Assembly: GCA_949126835.1 (NCBI GenBank)
Contig: OX421499.1
Location: 8,573,026 to 8,637,025, forward strand
DNA: 64,000 nt
Origin: Anisus vortex
Taxonomy: Eukaryota > Mollusca > Gastropoda > Planorbidae
Direction: 5' to 3'
Shown here: in pieces, positions 1 to 64,000 of the stretch
How positions within the stretch are numbered: the stretch's first letter is position 1
Layout of the letters: every line of letters starts with the position of its first letter
Program-made: the position numbers and the translations under genes
The notes under the pieces: model-generated
The model's database searches: none
What the model was told of the DNA's origin: nothing
The model's input: the letters and a program-made list of their open reading frames with translations, nothing else

Positions 1-56
1 CTATCTATCCACATTATTACACTATCTATCCCCATTATTACACTATCTATCCACAT
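1..56. repeat. 21-bp tandem repeat (cut by window start)
   Basis: Units of ctatctatccacattattac(a), about 2.7 copies, continuing off the left edge. Confidence 0.8.
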
Positions 57-902
57 TCTTTCTTACATTTTCTACCTTTTCTTTTATGTTTTCCACAAAT
101 TCCTATTCGGCTTGTCCTTCTCTTTGACATATTCACCAATTATACATAACTTCAATCTTCGTTTTAATTGGACGAAATTATTATTATTATTATTTTGTAT
201 ATTGTTTCTTTGTGATTGTTGTTTATTTCTGGCGTTTTCTTTTTCCTCCTGGCGTAACTATAGGCATGCACGTGGGTGTGCTGATAGATATTGAGTATGT
301 GCGTGTGTGCTAGTATAGACTTCGTATGCGTGTGACAATATATAAGTAGTATTACAAATTACATAATCATGCCCCCCTCCCCCTTTCGTAACGTTTTGAT
401 ATTTTTTCCCACTCGGTGACCGTTTCTTTTAGTCAATTCTCTTCATTTGGTTTAGCTAGCCTTAATTCATTAGCCACAACCAAAAAAAAAAAACAACAAT
501 TACCATAACCTTGTTTTCTAAATATTGTTGTTTTGCCATTTACCACAGTGTAGAGAACATGCAGTAGGAAGTATGAACGATCGTGTTTGTGAAAATTGAA
601 ACCTGGACTGTTTTTAACGAGCCAAACAAGCCTGGGCTAGATTTATCAATGTAAATTTCATGCATTAAAAAAATTTGTATGACGTATGCAATCACGAAGC
701 ACTTAACTACGTTTAATGAATCCTGGTTTTATTTCCGCCAGTAAAATAAGTTTTTATTGGTAGCCTGTGCATAAATATATTTTTTTGTTTAACATTTGAA
801 GAATTTCTGTTTATATGCAAACATTGGTATTTTCGGAAACATTTTAGCAACGAGTTTTGTTCATTCTGTACTTTACATATCTTTGAGAACTTATAGCATG
901 AA

Positions 903-1226
903 CCATTAATGGAACTGCGCTCTTCATCACAGTCACACCTTAAAACAGTATTAAAACTTCCCGTGTGGCTGGACACAAAAAGAAGTACCTCATTTAAATC
1001 TGTGGCGCCATCTTTATGGAACAGTTTATTTCAGACACTGACAGAATCTGGGACAAAGGAATCTTTTAAAAAGAACTTAAAGACCTTTCTCTTTGGCTAG
1101 TGGCTGTGTGTAGTACATACAAATACATCTTCCACTACAATTCATGCCGAGAACGCACTGAGTGTGCTAAATTTAATAGCATGGATAGAAGCGCTATAAA
1201 AATGAACATATTATTGTTATTCCATT
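903..1226 (+). mobile_element. LINE 3' end (C-terminus of reverse-transcriptase ORF plus 3' tail)
   Basis: The open frame 909-1100 encodes a peptide with SVAPSLWNSL and SFKKNLKTFLFG, the usual C-terminal signature of the reverse-transcriptase ORF in CR1/L2/Jockey-type LINEs (pattern aaP-LWNsLP, then FK-lLKt-LF). An in-frame TAG lies upstream at 894-896, so the remnant is short or decayed. The 3' part ends with gcgctataaaaatgaacata and an ATT-rich run, a tail seen again as insertions at 47596 and 61186. The clade is not resolved. Confidence 0.72.
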
Positions 1227-2545
1227 ATGTCGTTTAAGATTATAAAAAAATAGAGGCCCATAGTTCACTGGTCTTTGTGAAATTGTTTGGTGGGAAGAGT
1301 AAAATCCATTTTCCCTCTGGTTGTACAAAAATGTAACAACGAATTCCATTGCACACTTTGCAAATGTTATTGCGGACCTGCTGACCCGGGTTATGGACCC
1401 TGACAGGTTGGGTCCCTGGTACCGGCGTCCATTACAGGCTGGTGTTAGGTGCATTACAAATTAAACTTTCAAGGACATTGCCATTTACGTTGTCGCTCTC
1501 CAGGCGATTTAAACGGGTGCTATTTGACGTTCATATAGACTAGTGCATGCATGATGGGTAACACAACCCGTGCGCCAACATGTGGAGGAGGCTTCGGGAT
1601 GTTACAATTTTTTTTTAAAAAAAGACAATGATATTTTTATAATGAATCTTTTATTCGAATTGTTTTGTTTTAGTCTTCATCGCCTGTCTAAGTCCAAACC
1701 CACATAGTTTCCCATGGGTAAAGTCAAAACAAGTGGTGGACAATATAATACATTCCAGGGGATGTAACAAGAAGTTCGGTATATAAAGAAATGAGCGAAA
1801 CATAAAGTTAGTGAGTGTGTGTTTGTGTATTGATAAAGGACTATGTGGGTCTAAGCGTGCAGGCCTACGTGAGTGTGTGTCTACCTGTGTGTGAATGATT
1901 CTATGCATGTGTGTCTAATTGTGTGAATGTATATATATATATAAATATCTATTTAAGTAAGACTATGTAAGTGTGTATTTACCAAAGGCGTTGTGTGAAT
2001 GCTTCTATTGATGTCTATGTATGTGAGTTTATGTGTGTCTATGTGTGTAGGTCTATGTGTGTGTCTATCCAGGGCCGTGTTTGAATGCGTTTATGCATGT
2101 GTGGGTATGTATGCTTTTTAATGTACGTAGGCATTTCTATGTGTGCATATGCCTGTGTTTATCTATTCGAGGCTGTGTGTGTGTGTGTCTCCATTCTCCA
2201 TGTGTTTTTTTCTAGTGTGTATTTCTGAGTCTTTGTTGTATGTCTATCTATGCCTCCCTATGTATATGCCTATCTACGAAAGCGAGTATCTATTTGCACT
2301 TTCCCCTATCTGCATCCGTCTGTATTTTGTTTTTATTCCCTAAAGACTAGAAAGAGAACCAGAGCCTGACATCCTTGTTTATTTATACAAAAAAAAACCA
2401 TTTGCCATCAAAGTCAATAACGTGGCCCAGTGCTGTGTCAGTCGTCCATCATTGGGTGGACAGCGTGGACTTTGTACTCCAGCTCTCCGGGAGACAACTC
2501 TTGTCATGTGGTCTTTGTTTGACCAGTTGTTTCTCTCTCTCTGTG

Positions 2546-2969
2546 TCTGTCCCATGATGTCTCCCCCTACACACTGTGTGTCTGTCCCATGATGTCTCCC
2601 CCTACACACTGTGTGTCTGTCCCATGATGTCTCCCCCTACACACTGTGTGTCTGTCCCATGATGTCTCCCCCCTACACACTGTGTGTCTGTCCTATGATG
2701 TCTCCCCCTACACACTGTGTGTCTGTCCTATGATGTCTCCCCCTACACACTGTGTGTCTGTCCTATGATGTCTCCCCCCTACACACTGTGTGTCTGTCCC
2801 ATGATGTCTCCCCCTACACACTGTGTGTCTGTCCCATGATGTCTCCCCCTACACACTGTGTATCTGTCCCATGATGTCTCCCCCTACACACTGTGTGTCT
2901 GTCCCATGATGTCTCCCCCCTACACACTGTGTGTCTGTCCTATGATGTCTCCCCCCTACACACTGTGTG
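2546..2969. repeat. 35/36-bp minisatellite, 12 copies
   Basis: Unit contains tctgtcccatgatgtctccc then cctacacactgtgtg; copies differ by cccat/cctat and by one extra C in the C run. Confidence 0.95.
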
Positions 2970-3339
2970 CCCGTGTGAATGCGTAAAAGTGTATAGATGT
3001 GCGTGTGTGATAGCGGCTCATGACCTTGGCTCAGTCAACTTACATCCTTGTAGCCTCTGTAAGTAGTGTTCTATAAGTCTATAAGACATCACAGTGTGCA
3101 TCAACTGTATGCCAAGCAGAGTTAATATATTGTTTCTGGTGGGGGGGGGGGGGAAGGCGGGTTTACATTTTGGATTGTGTGGCCAGTTCAAAGACCAAAG
3201 GCATTGAGGGGATTATATGGTCCACTGCAGGTCCACCCTTTTCTTGTCAAAATGAGAACCAGTGCTGTTGGGCACAAAATATTTTTTAAAAAAGCTTATA
3301 GCGGTACTAAGGTTGTTTCCTGTTGATAAGAATATCATA

Positions 3340-3970
3340 GGTCGTCCATAAATGACGTCGCACACACAGGGGACTGAGCGAGAGTGGTCAAACATTTGTG
3401 ACGAAATGTGACGAGAGGATGGGAGATGTTTAAACAATGTGATACAATAATATCATGTTTAAAAACCAATTAAAAAACAAGTTTTACTTAATTAAACTAC
3501 AGCTACTATATTGTTTATTATAATATGTGTATGGTAATAACAATACAAGACAATTGAAAACATGTTGATTTTGCCCTTTTTGAAATATGGTGGTGTTGTT
3601 GTTTTTTTTTAATAGAGGGGAGAAGCTCTACTATGTCAAGTCTTACTTTTGGTGACTACCGATAATGGGAGGAAGGGTCACGTTAGCCGAGCGGCAGCGC
3701 GTTCGACTGGCGAGCCGAAGGTCCCGGGTTCGAATCCTGGTGCAGGCTAGGATTTTTTACCGGGTCTGGAGGGTGTCCCTGAGTCTACCTTAGTTGGGGT
3801 AAAGTAAAGGCGGCTGTGCATAGTGCTGGCCACACAATCACCTAGTATGCCGTGGCCACAGAAACTGGTGAACGCTGCTTCATCGGACCTATGGATCAAC
3901 TCGGTCCGACGGGTACTTTACTTTACTTATAATGGTCAAAAATTGCGTGACGTTTTTTATGGACGGTCCC
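3340..3970. mobile_element. MITE-like element with inverted ends, split by a SINE
   Basis: The left end reads gtcgtccataaatgacgtcg and the right end reads gcgtgacgttttttatggac before ggtccc; these are imperfect inverted repeats. A second member with the same ends and shared interior is at 44779-45190, which supports the family. A tRNA-derived SINE sits inside near the right end. No transposase reading frame is present. The superfamily is not assigned. Confidence 0.65.
3675..3928 (+). mobile_element. tRNA-derived SINE (full-length type copy)
   Basis: The head has pol III box A (ttagccgagcggcagcgcg, around 3683) and box B (gggttcgaatcc, 3726-3737). The tRNA-unrelated body includes the landmarks ttagttggggtaaagtaaag, ctggccacacaatc and tggccacagaaactggtgaa, and it ends with gggtactttactttac. 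The same body recurs in at least seven other copies here. Possible 7-bp target duplication ataatgg at 3662-3668 and 3929-3935. It is nested in a MITE. Confidence 0.85.
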
Positions 3971-4889
3971 ACCTTTAAAAAAATGAATTGTGTATTTTGT
4001 TTACCCAGGTATCCCCATTCTCCCCTGTTGTTTGTATTTAGGGCAATATTCATTTAAAGTTGTTATTGTATTAACCAATAATACATATCTATATCTACTA
4101 TAGACTTTGTTTTATTTTATTCTGAATTTTTTTTTAAATGCCTATAATTAGATTGTAATCTAGACCATGTGTTCCAACTCTCCTCCATCTGTAGACCACA
4201 TATTCCCCACCTTGCTAACATTTTACTAAAACGGGCTACGCATGCAAAACGTTTTCTCTTTTTATTTGATTCAACATTCATTATTATAATATCATTATTT
4301 TTGTGTTATCTTGTTTAATTTTTGTAAAGCACCAGTTTGTAAAAAAAAATGGTTATATTTTTCTTGGTCCAGTTAACCCCCACTCTCCCCTACTATTCAT
4401 AATTGACTCATTCGTCTCTATATGTAATCATTGGATACACTTTTATTTCATACAGTTACACAGTGTATTTTTTTTTTTTTAAAGATTAATGAGAAAAAAA
4501 TATACCGAGAAACTGCAATTAGAGTTTTCAAACTCTGGAGAAATGCGTATTTTAATGTCAGTTTTCTGTGAATGGTGTTTGTAAGTTTGGAATTATAATT
4601 AAAATATACGAAGTTCAAAACGTTCTCTACCAGTACACAAAGTTGAAAAGGTCAAATTTTCTCTAACTTGCTTTTTAAAAAAAAAAATACAATTCTCAAA
4701 TATGTCTGCCCGCCAGTCGTTCTTTAGTTCGTTCATCCTCCTCTGTCCGTTCGTCTGTCCACTACCCACCCACGTACATACAAATATTATATATTCCGTT
4801 AATGAAACACATTAAAACTATTTTTAGGGACCTATGATGAACTTATTTTTCCCATCATATTTATAAATAAATAGTTATCTACTAAGCAC

Positions 4890-4907
4890 ATATATATATT
4901 ATATATG

Positions 4908-4948
<41 letters not shown>

Positions 4949-4965
4949 CAGAGAGAGAGAGAGAT
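4890..4965. repeat. (TA)n followed by (GA)n microsatellite
   Basis: An AT dinucleotide run changes abruptly to a GA run with one acaga interruption. Confidence 0.9.
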
Positions 4966-5369
4966 GTGAGATATCTATAGAATTTCCATATAGTTAAAAA
5001 TGCCTTTTAATATTTTAATATTCCAGTCAAAACAAATGTTTTGCTCTTTATTACCTGTTAAAAATGATAATTATTAGAAAAACCTTAATAACAATAAGAA
5101 TTAAAAAAATAATAAAAGTATATATATGGAAAAACAAATGAGTTTACAGCCCTGTCTCTAACTACCCTCCTAGCCGGTAGTTCAATATTGATTGGGTCCT
5201 TCACAAACCATTACGGGGGAGGAAGGGGGGGAAAGGGGGGGGGTTACTCGTCTGATAGGGAATCAAAAAAAAGTCAGCAGTTGGAAGAGAGTTTTTCAGA
5301 TGAGTTACGCTTACCTTGGAGTACTCATTTCTGCACACACGGAGTCTCTCTCGTTCCCTATGGCTCTTG

Positions 5370-5373
<4 letters not shown>

Positions 5374-5433
<60 letters not shown>

Positions 5434-5452
5434 CTCTCTCTCCCTCTCTCGA
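5374..5452. repeat. (CA)n then (CT)n microsatellite
   Basis: About 57 bases of CA followed by cccctctctctctccctctc. All overlapping open frames are low-complexity artefacts. Confidence 0.95.
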
Positions 5453-5563
5453 TGTCTCTTTCCATTTCTTCCCCTCTTGCCCCATTCTCTCAACTTCTCG
5501 CTTTCTCTGCCGCTCTGGTACATTTTCCATGTTTTGAATTCGTGCTACAATTAGTGTCTAGAC

Positions 5564-5760
5564 CAGGGCCTCTCAAACTGTTTTCAAAGGAAAGGGCGGG
5601 GGCCATTTCATTTGTCTCTCTGAAGAAATAATTTTTGTGACGGAATTCTTAAGCACACTGCACATTGTCATAACTTTCAGTGCACTATCGCGGGCCGACT
5701 TTAAGGATCCTGGCGGACCTGGTTGTGGGCCGCGTTGATTAATTTTAGGACCTCTGTTTT
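5564..5760. mobile_element. hAT-like nonautonomous element, partial
   Basis: Starts cagggcctctcaaactgttt, a common hAT terminal sequence, with an interior of gggccgactttaagg and gtgggccgcgttg typical of such elements. The right end (ttaggacctctg) is only weakly inverted to the left end, and no target duplication was confirmed. Confidence 0.45.
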
Positions 5761-5869
5761 TGACGACGAACATGCACGGTAAACATTGTTTGTTGGGGAG
5801 GGTATGTGTGTCAGGTTTGATTTTTTGTTTAATGTTGGTGTTATCCTTGCAGTGCCACATTACTTGGCA

Positions 5870-7030
5870 CACAAGCACACGGGGGACACATACACTCTAA
5901 ACTCTAGCACACATACTTACACACACTCACACACATACACGGACAGACAAACACTATTCCTATTAGTACTAGACAAGGACACATTTTCTACGATTACACC
6001 TACACAGATACACTCACGTACACATGGGGACGAATGGCGCCCCGCACAGAGAGACATTTTACCTGGCACACATCATCGCACAGTCACACACACATTTAAT
6101 GACACATTTACTCACACACACCGTTGGCACACGTCCTCACAAACACACATACAGCTCCTCCTGACACATTGCCTCAAATACACAGATACATACACGTACA
6201 CATGGGGACGAATGTCGCCCCGCTCAGAGACATTTTACCTGACACACAGCATCGCACAGTCACACACACACACTCACACACAACGTGGACTCGCGCCCCC
6301 ACAAACACACATACAGCTTCTCCTGACACACTTGCCTCAAATACAAACATGCCTTCCAGCACACATACTCACAAACACGGACACACGTACACGGATACAC
6401 GGACACACGTACACGGACACACGTACACGGATACACGGACACACGTACACGGACACACGTACACGGATACACGGACACACGTACACGGACACACGTACAC
6501 GGATACACGGATACACGGACACACGTACATATACATAGATGCACGAACAAAGGACACACACAAGGACACACGTACACGGATTCACTGACACACGTACATA
6601 TACATAGATGCACGAACAAAGGACACCACAAGGACACACGTACACGGACACACGTACACGGACACACGTACATATACATTTATGCACGAACAAAGGACAA
6701 ACACAAGGACACACGTACACGAACACACGTACATATACATGGATGCACGAACAAAGGACAAACACAAGGACACACGTACACGGACTACGGACACACGTAC
6801 ATATACATAGATGCACGAACAAAGGACAAACACAAGGACACACGTACACGGACACACGTACACGGATACACGGACACACGTACATATACATAGATGCACG
6901 AACAAAGGACAAACACAAGGACACACGTACACGGATACACGGACACACGTACACGGACACACGTACACGGACTACGGACACACATATAAGAATACTTAGT
7001 GACCTACAATGTTATAGTCACACACACAGA
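5870..7030. repeat. ACAC-rich complex array with acacgtacacgg units
   Basis: Early part: two diverged long units (about 6000-6180 and 6185-6320) with gtacacatggggacgaatg and ctgacaca motifs. Later part: 12-14-bp units of cacacgtacacgga organised in 70-100-bp blocks that include gatgcacgaacaaaggac. Open frames on both strands here come from base composition. Confidence 0.92.
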
Positions 7031-7934
7031 CCTACCTTCAAGAGATACACCCACGCAAATCGTCTCCCACTCTCGCCCATCGACTAGCCCGGCGAGTGTA
7101 CGTGTCATGATAATAAACAATTTATTTCAATGATCGAGTAGGGAAACGAGATGTACACAATGTGCAGCGACCCACATAATGTAAGACCGCACTACAAAAC
7201 CATTGGTTTAGCGGTCTACGTATAGACTACTCACTCACTCAATCGTTCAATCACATTAAAATTTATCTATAGAAACAACGCTCGCAGTGTTTCTACGCGA
7301 CTATTTGTTTTGCTATAGAGGACACGCATTTACTTTTCTGCGCTAAATTTCCCTAATCTGTATGTGCATGTCAACGTAATCGCGTGAGAGACAGACACTC
7401 TGTGTATGCCTTCGCTAAGAAAACACCATTAAGCAAATCGCGTATCATTTTTTTTCAATTAAATGTCTTACAAAAAGAAAAAAAGGGAGAAATTTAGAAG
7501 CTTTGTTTAGATCAAAGTGTAAACGATTTAATCGCAAATTACAATTATGAAAATTTGGAAAGACATGTTGGAAATTAAAGATTATAATCAGGATAAACGA
7601 TTAAGAAAATGGCACGCTCTTGGGGCATCTAGGAACAAGGGGGCCCGATTGGAGGGGGGGGGGGAAGGGAGGCAACACGGACTTTTTATCCTTTTACCAT
7701 AATCCATTACCAATGTTATGGTGTATTACTCCCAATGGTGCAGCTGAACCGGGATCCGAAATGAAAAAAAGACCCCACTTAACATAACAAAAAAAAAAAC
7801 TTGTTATCAAAGCAATGGATATTTTTTAAAGTCGGAAAAACTTTTCAAATATAAAAAGTTGAAGTGTAGAAGAACTACAACACAAGAAGAATATTAATTT
7901 CCATTTTACTGTAACTTTTGTTTTTTAGTTGCAA

Positions 7935-8317
7935 TCAATATAATGGTATGTTGTGAATATAATGGTATGTTGTGAATATAATGGAATGTTGTGAATATAA
8001 TGGTATGTTGTGAATATAATGGTATGTTGTGAATATAATGGTATGTTGTGAATATAATGGTATGTTGTGAATATAATGGTATGTTGTGAATATAATGGTA
8101 TGTTGTGAATATAATGGTATGTTGTGAATATAATGGTATGTTGTGAATATAATGGTATGGTGTGAATATAATGGTATGGTGTGAATATAATGGTATGTTG
8201 TGAATATAATGGTATGTTGTGAATATAATGGTATGTTGTGAATATAATGGTATGTTGTGAATATAATGGTATGTTGTGAATATAATGGTATGTTGTGAAT
8301 ATAATGGTATGTTGTGA
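7935..8317. repeat. 19-bp tandem array, about 20 copies
   Basis: Unit tgaatataatggtatgttg, highly uniform; two neighbouring copies (about 8150-8185) carry tatggtg instead of tatgttg. Three units are 57 bases, which explains a long stop-free minus-strand frame. Confidence 0.95.
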
Positions 8318-9235
8318 GCTTTTATTGTTCTATTTTTCTTTAAAGGAATTGGTGACACATAAAACATTTTAGTTTGTGCTTTGGGCTCATTAGGGTCTTA
8401 ATGCGACACTGACTAATAATATGATATAATTTGAACGGCTTAACGTTTGTCGGCGCCCCCTCGTGCAAGCCTAACTTCGTAATAAATTAAAAAAAGAACA
8501 GTTGAATAGATCTATCTGTTTTTTTTATTAACAAACAATAAAAATAATAGTTATCGTAAACATTGATTATATTTAATGCTACCTACTTATTTTGCATTCT
8601 ATTCTGTATTATGACTTCAAATAATTGTTTATGAAGAAACAGATTCTTTGTGAATGTTCCTATCTGCAGTTGATAATTGTTCGACTCTGTAAACTCAAGT
8701 TCCATTAATAGTACTATTTTTTCCATTAAATACCTATTCTTTTAGACCCTTAACCCTTACAGTCCCGTGCGCGTATATAGCGGAACTGATGCCAGCATAG
8801 ATAGAAGGGTTAATATAAAAAAAAAGAAAGAATTGTATTTCGGGCAACTTGTTGCACCGTCACCTACCACTCAGTTCAGGATATTAACAAGTCATATTTT
8901 AACACTCGTGGTTTTTATGACATTATCCATAGCTGATCACTTTTATTTCCTCTTTCTTCCACTGATATTTGAACCAGTAACGTGACTAAATACAGTTACC
9001 ATTGCCTCGTCAATTATGTAAATCTAGAGATTTACGATTGTGAACTCAGATTCTCTTACCATCTCTCTCTCTCTCTCTCTCTCACTCACTTTTCTTATAT
9101 GTGTAAGATCTAGATCTATAGTGGCATCCATTAAACATCCGATTCAACAAACTATGGTGCTCACTTTTATTGACTTGATGGCGGCCCGTGAACCGCACGT
9201 GTTGCTGGCATTTTGAGCCGGCTCTGGATATAAAA

Positions 9236-9376
9236 TCTGTCTGTCTAGCTTTCTATCTACATCTATCTGTATCTATCTGTATCTATATATAAATAGCCTA
9301 CGTATCTACTATATATCTATCTCCATCTAAGTATCTATATACGTACAGAAAGAGAGATAGAGAGTGTGTGTGAGAG
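9236..9376. repeat. TCTA/TCTG-type microsatellite zone
   Basis: Imperfect ctatctgtatctatctg units followed by gagagatagagag and gtgtgtgtgag; a short (TC)n run is at 9061-9082. Confidence 0.85.
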
Positions 9377-10872
9377 AGGGACATGGATCTTTTAGAGGTT
9401 TACTGTATAAAAAAAGGACATAGTTTTGAGTGGGACAAATAGGGGGGGGGGTGTTTATGAGATATTCTTATATTGGTCCCATCCCCTAAATGTTTCGCAA
9501 TTATATTTACAAATGTTTTATGGTATGCTTTTTGTTAGCGCTTTAGTTTTAATTTCCCGCAAAAAAATGGTGTAACGATGGATTCAAATCAATATAAAAC
9601 ATTTTCCAGAGCCCCAAAACGCTCTTTTGCGACGCAGACGTTAAATCACAGTGGCACCCCTGCTTTCGCACACGCACACCCACCCGTCACACTCACGCAC
9701 ACCCACCCCTCACAGTCACGCACATCTCTTGTAGCCGTGATCAAAGTCTCCCTCCTCCCCCCCCCTCCGCTGCCCCAGCCTCCATTCCCCAGGTCGCCCC
9801 ACCAACAATCAGTATTGGAAGTTCATGAGAATTATTTTCACAACCGTATACTTGTCTATCCTATAAATAGTTTTGTACTACTATAAATAGCCAGGAGAGC
9901 TATTTAAAGGAGTGTATTGTATTGATTCCATTATTTTCGATGGTTTCTTAATAATACAGTATTCGTTTACCTGATCGCATTTGTCTCTACCAGCAATAAA
10001 CATTCATACAGTAATATATCTATCTAAAACCCTAAGGAGCTATTTCAGTTTGGCCGACCACGTTTAAAGAAGTATATAAAAAAAAGTCTGGATTAACCTG
10101 AAGCTATTTATAAGATCTTTTATTGTCCAGATTGAGTCACGTTTTTTTTTTGCTTGTTTATACGTGTACTTATTTGCAGCGAAATTTGTTCGGTTTTAAA
10201 AATGTATCTTTGCTGCATTAATCTTTGGCTCTAACTTTGCAAAGTGATACACACAAAAATCCGAACACGTTCACGATGTACCAGTAGGCCTACTAATAGA
10301 CCTACTGTAACAGTACATTCGCATATAAATATCGTGGTATTGGAAACCCGATATTATTAGCTATTTATAACAGTTTTTTTTTTTCCTAAATAACGTTGAG
10401 CTAAAAACAAAAACAAAACTACATAAAACTAATGGTAATTCTCTCTAAGGTATGTCTCTTTTGAAAAACACCTTGGTGGTCTATCACGTTATACTTTCTG
10501 GTATTTGGTAGATCTATTTAATATACAAGTTAAGCGAACTCGTCTAGTTACATTAGAGATTCCTATGAAAATGATTTGAATAAAGTTTGCCCCCCCCCCC
10601 TCTTTCAACTTTTTTGAACAATATGAATATGACAGGAGCTTATTGCGAAGAAAGAAACATTTTTTTTGTAGAAAATTGAAATCTTTAAATTATAGACGCT
10701 TCTCTTAGTGATAAGAAAATCACCACCCTACAAATGTCTGTTTTTCGACTCTTGTATGTTAGCTACGATTTTATGAGCTGTTTTGGGTTTTCCTCGACTA
10801 GTAATACTTATTGGATTGAATATTAACAGTGGTTGTTAGTTGTTATATCTTTTTGTTGTTTGTCATCCACAG

Positions 10873-63348
<52,476 letters not shown>

Positions 63349-64000
63349 GTGAGTATAATTGTTATGTAGTTTAAATATCAGTGATTTTTGAAAATAAAGC
63401 AATTCTTGTATAAGTTGTATTACTGTACGTTTAATATACACAGATGAACTACATACACGCTTACTGGGTCTTAGTCTACTGATGATACAGCAATGTAAAT
63501 ATTTAATAGTGTTTCTTCACCATCTAGTAAGGTGTCTTCACCATTTGGCAGTGGTGTCTTCATCATATTCAATATAACCTGGCCCCAGAAACTGAAGCTA
63601 TAACAAATGCATTATAAATTGTCACAAAGGCTGAAGTTATAACATCATTCTTCATAAATTATGTAGTTAGTTGTGTGTGTGTGTCAATGTCGATGCCCAT
63701 TGGCCAATATAAAGACTGGTGACTTTATTGTCATATTTTGTGTATTTTTTATTGGTGCTAATCCCTGATACCCGGGTGACATGGGTTCGAGTCTCCTCAG
63801 GGCAGTATTTTTGTTTTCAGCTACTACAATGTAGACTAATCTTTACCCTGTGCCATGCTGAAGAATTCAGCTAGTGTTCAATACATTGTTACTTTGTCCC
63901 CTGAAGCTATTATTGATACATAGCCGCAGAGCAAAACATGCAGGTGAACTTCTCAGTGGTGACCTTTGACCTGAGAACTAGTGGGCAAAGCCACAAATCA
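63349..64000 (+). other. Start of the next CMIP intron
   Basis: Begins with donor gtgagt. No exon was found before the window ends. A tRNA-like B-box motif (gggttcgagtctc) lies near 63783-63795 and may be a SINE scrap. Confidence 0.7.

Larger units (their letters stand above)
1..10872 (+). other. Upstream intron of CMIP (3' part)
   Basis: No coding exon was recognised before 10873. The stretch is AT-rich and holds a LINE 3' end (about 0.9-1.2 kb), a 35-bp minisatellite (2.5-3.0 kb), a MITE interrupted by a SINE (3.3-4.0 kb), CA/CT and TA/GA microsatellites (4.9-5.45 kb), an ACAC-rich array (5.9-7.0 kb) and a 19-bp array (7.9-8.3 kb). The rest, including 4.0-4.9, 7.1-7.9, 8.3-9.0 and 9.9-10.8 kb, shows nothing I can identify. 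A small 5' exon could be missed. Confidence 0.7.

Noticed and set aside
3675..3750. Possible tRNA gene (box A and B boxes at tRNA spacing)
   Set aside because: It is the head of a repeated SINE; no confirmed acceptor stem pairing and the same head recurs with an identical non-tRNA body.
5786..7087. Overlapping frames of 139-250 codons on both strands
   Set aside because: ACAC-rich array; frames on opposite strands are open together, which indicates composition rather than coding.

Overview
The window is eukaryotic. It holds the internal part of one large, intron-rich gene on the + strand. The gene encodes an orthologue of C-Maf-inducing protein (CMIP), a PH-domain and leucine-rich-repeat adaptor. 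I can place eleven consecutive coding exons (10873 to 63348). Every intron between them is GT-AG and the reading frame is continuous: 914 coding bases, 304 complete codons plus two bases. The first six junctions are phase 0 and the later ones phase 2. The N-terminal exon(s) lie before the window or were not seen, and the C-terminal leucine-rich-repeat half lies beyond base 64000. I saw no second protein-coding gene, no convincing functional tRNA or rRNA gene, and no CRISPR array.

The organism is most likely a lophotrochozoan animal, probably a gastropod mollusc. This is inferred from the protein (close to vertebrate CMIP but with a much shorter central linker), the AT-rich introns, a family of tRNA-derived SINEs and many small hAT-like elements. 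The genus cannot be fixed from sequence alone.

Layout: 1-10872 is upstream intron with a LINE 3' end, a MITE with a SINE nested inside it, and several minisatellites. Exon 1 (10873-11001) is followed by a 21 kb intron that carries the largest satellites: a 37-bp array at 14.75-15.66 kb, a TCTG/TATC array at 22.1-23.5 kb and a 3.2 kb array of 27/28-bp C-rich units at 23.7-26.9 kb. Exons 2 and 3 (32.0-32.4 kb) complete the visible part of the PH domain. Exon 4 (43.2 kb), exons 5 and 6 (52.2-53.0 kb) and exons 7 to 11 (56.2-63.3 kb) encode the helical middle region.

The repeat layer is the most unusual part. The introns contain about thirty separate tandem arrays, at least eight recognisable copies of one tRNA-derived SINE (some with target-site duplications), and a set of short inverted-repeat elements, four of them with 8-bp target duplications as expected for hAT. 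The most interesting observation is in intron 8: the last 61 bases of exon 7, together with its 5' splice site, have been tandemly amplified downstream as a 71-bp unit. This gives a ladder of six donor sites with an alternating 142-bp higher-order structure, ended by a SINE.
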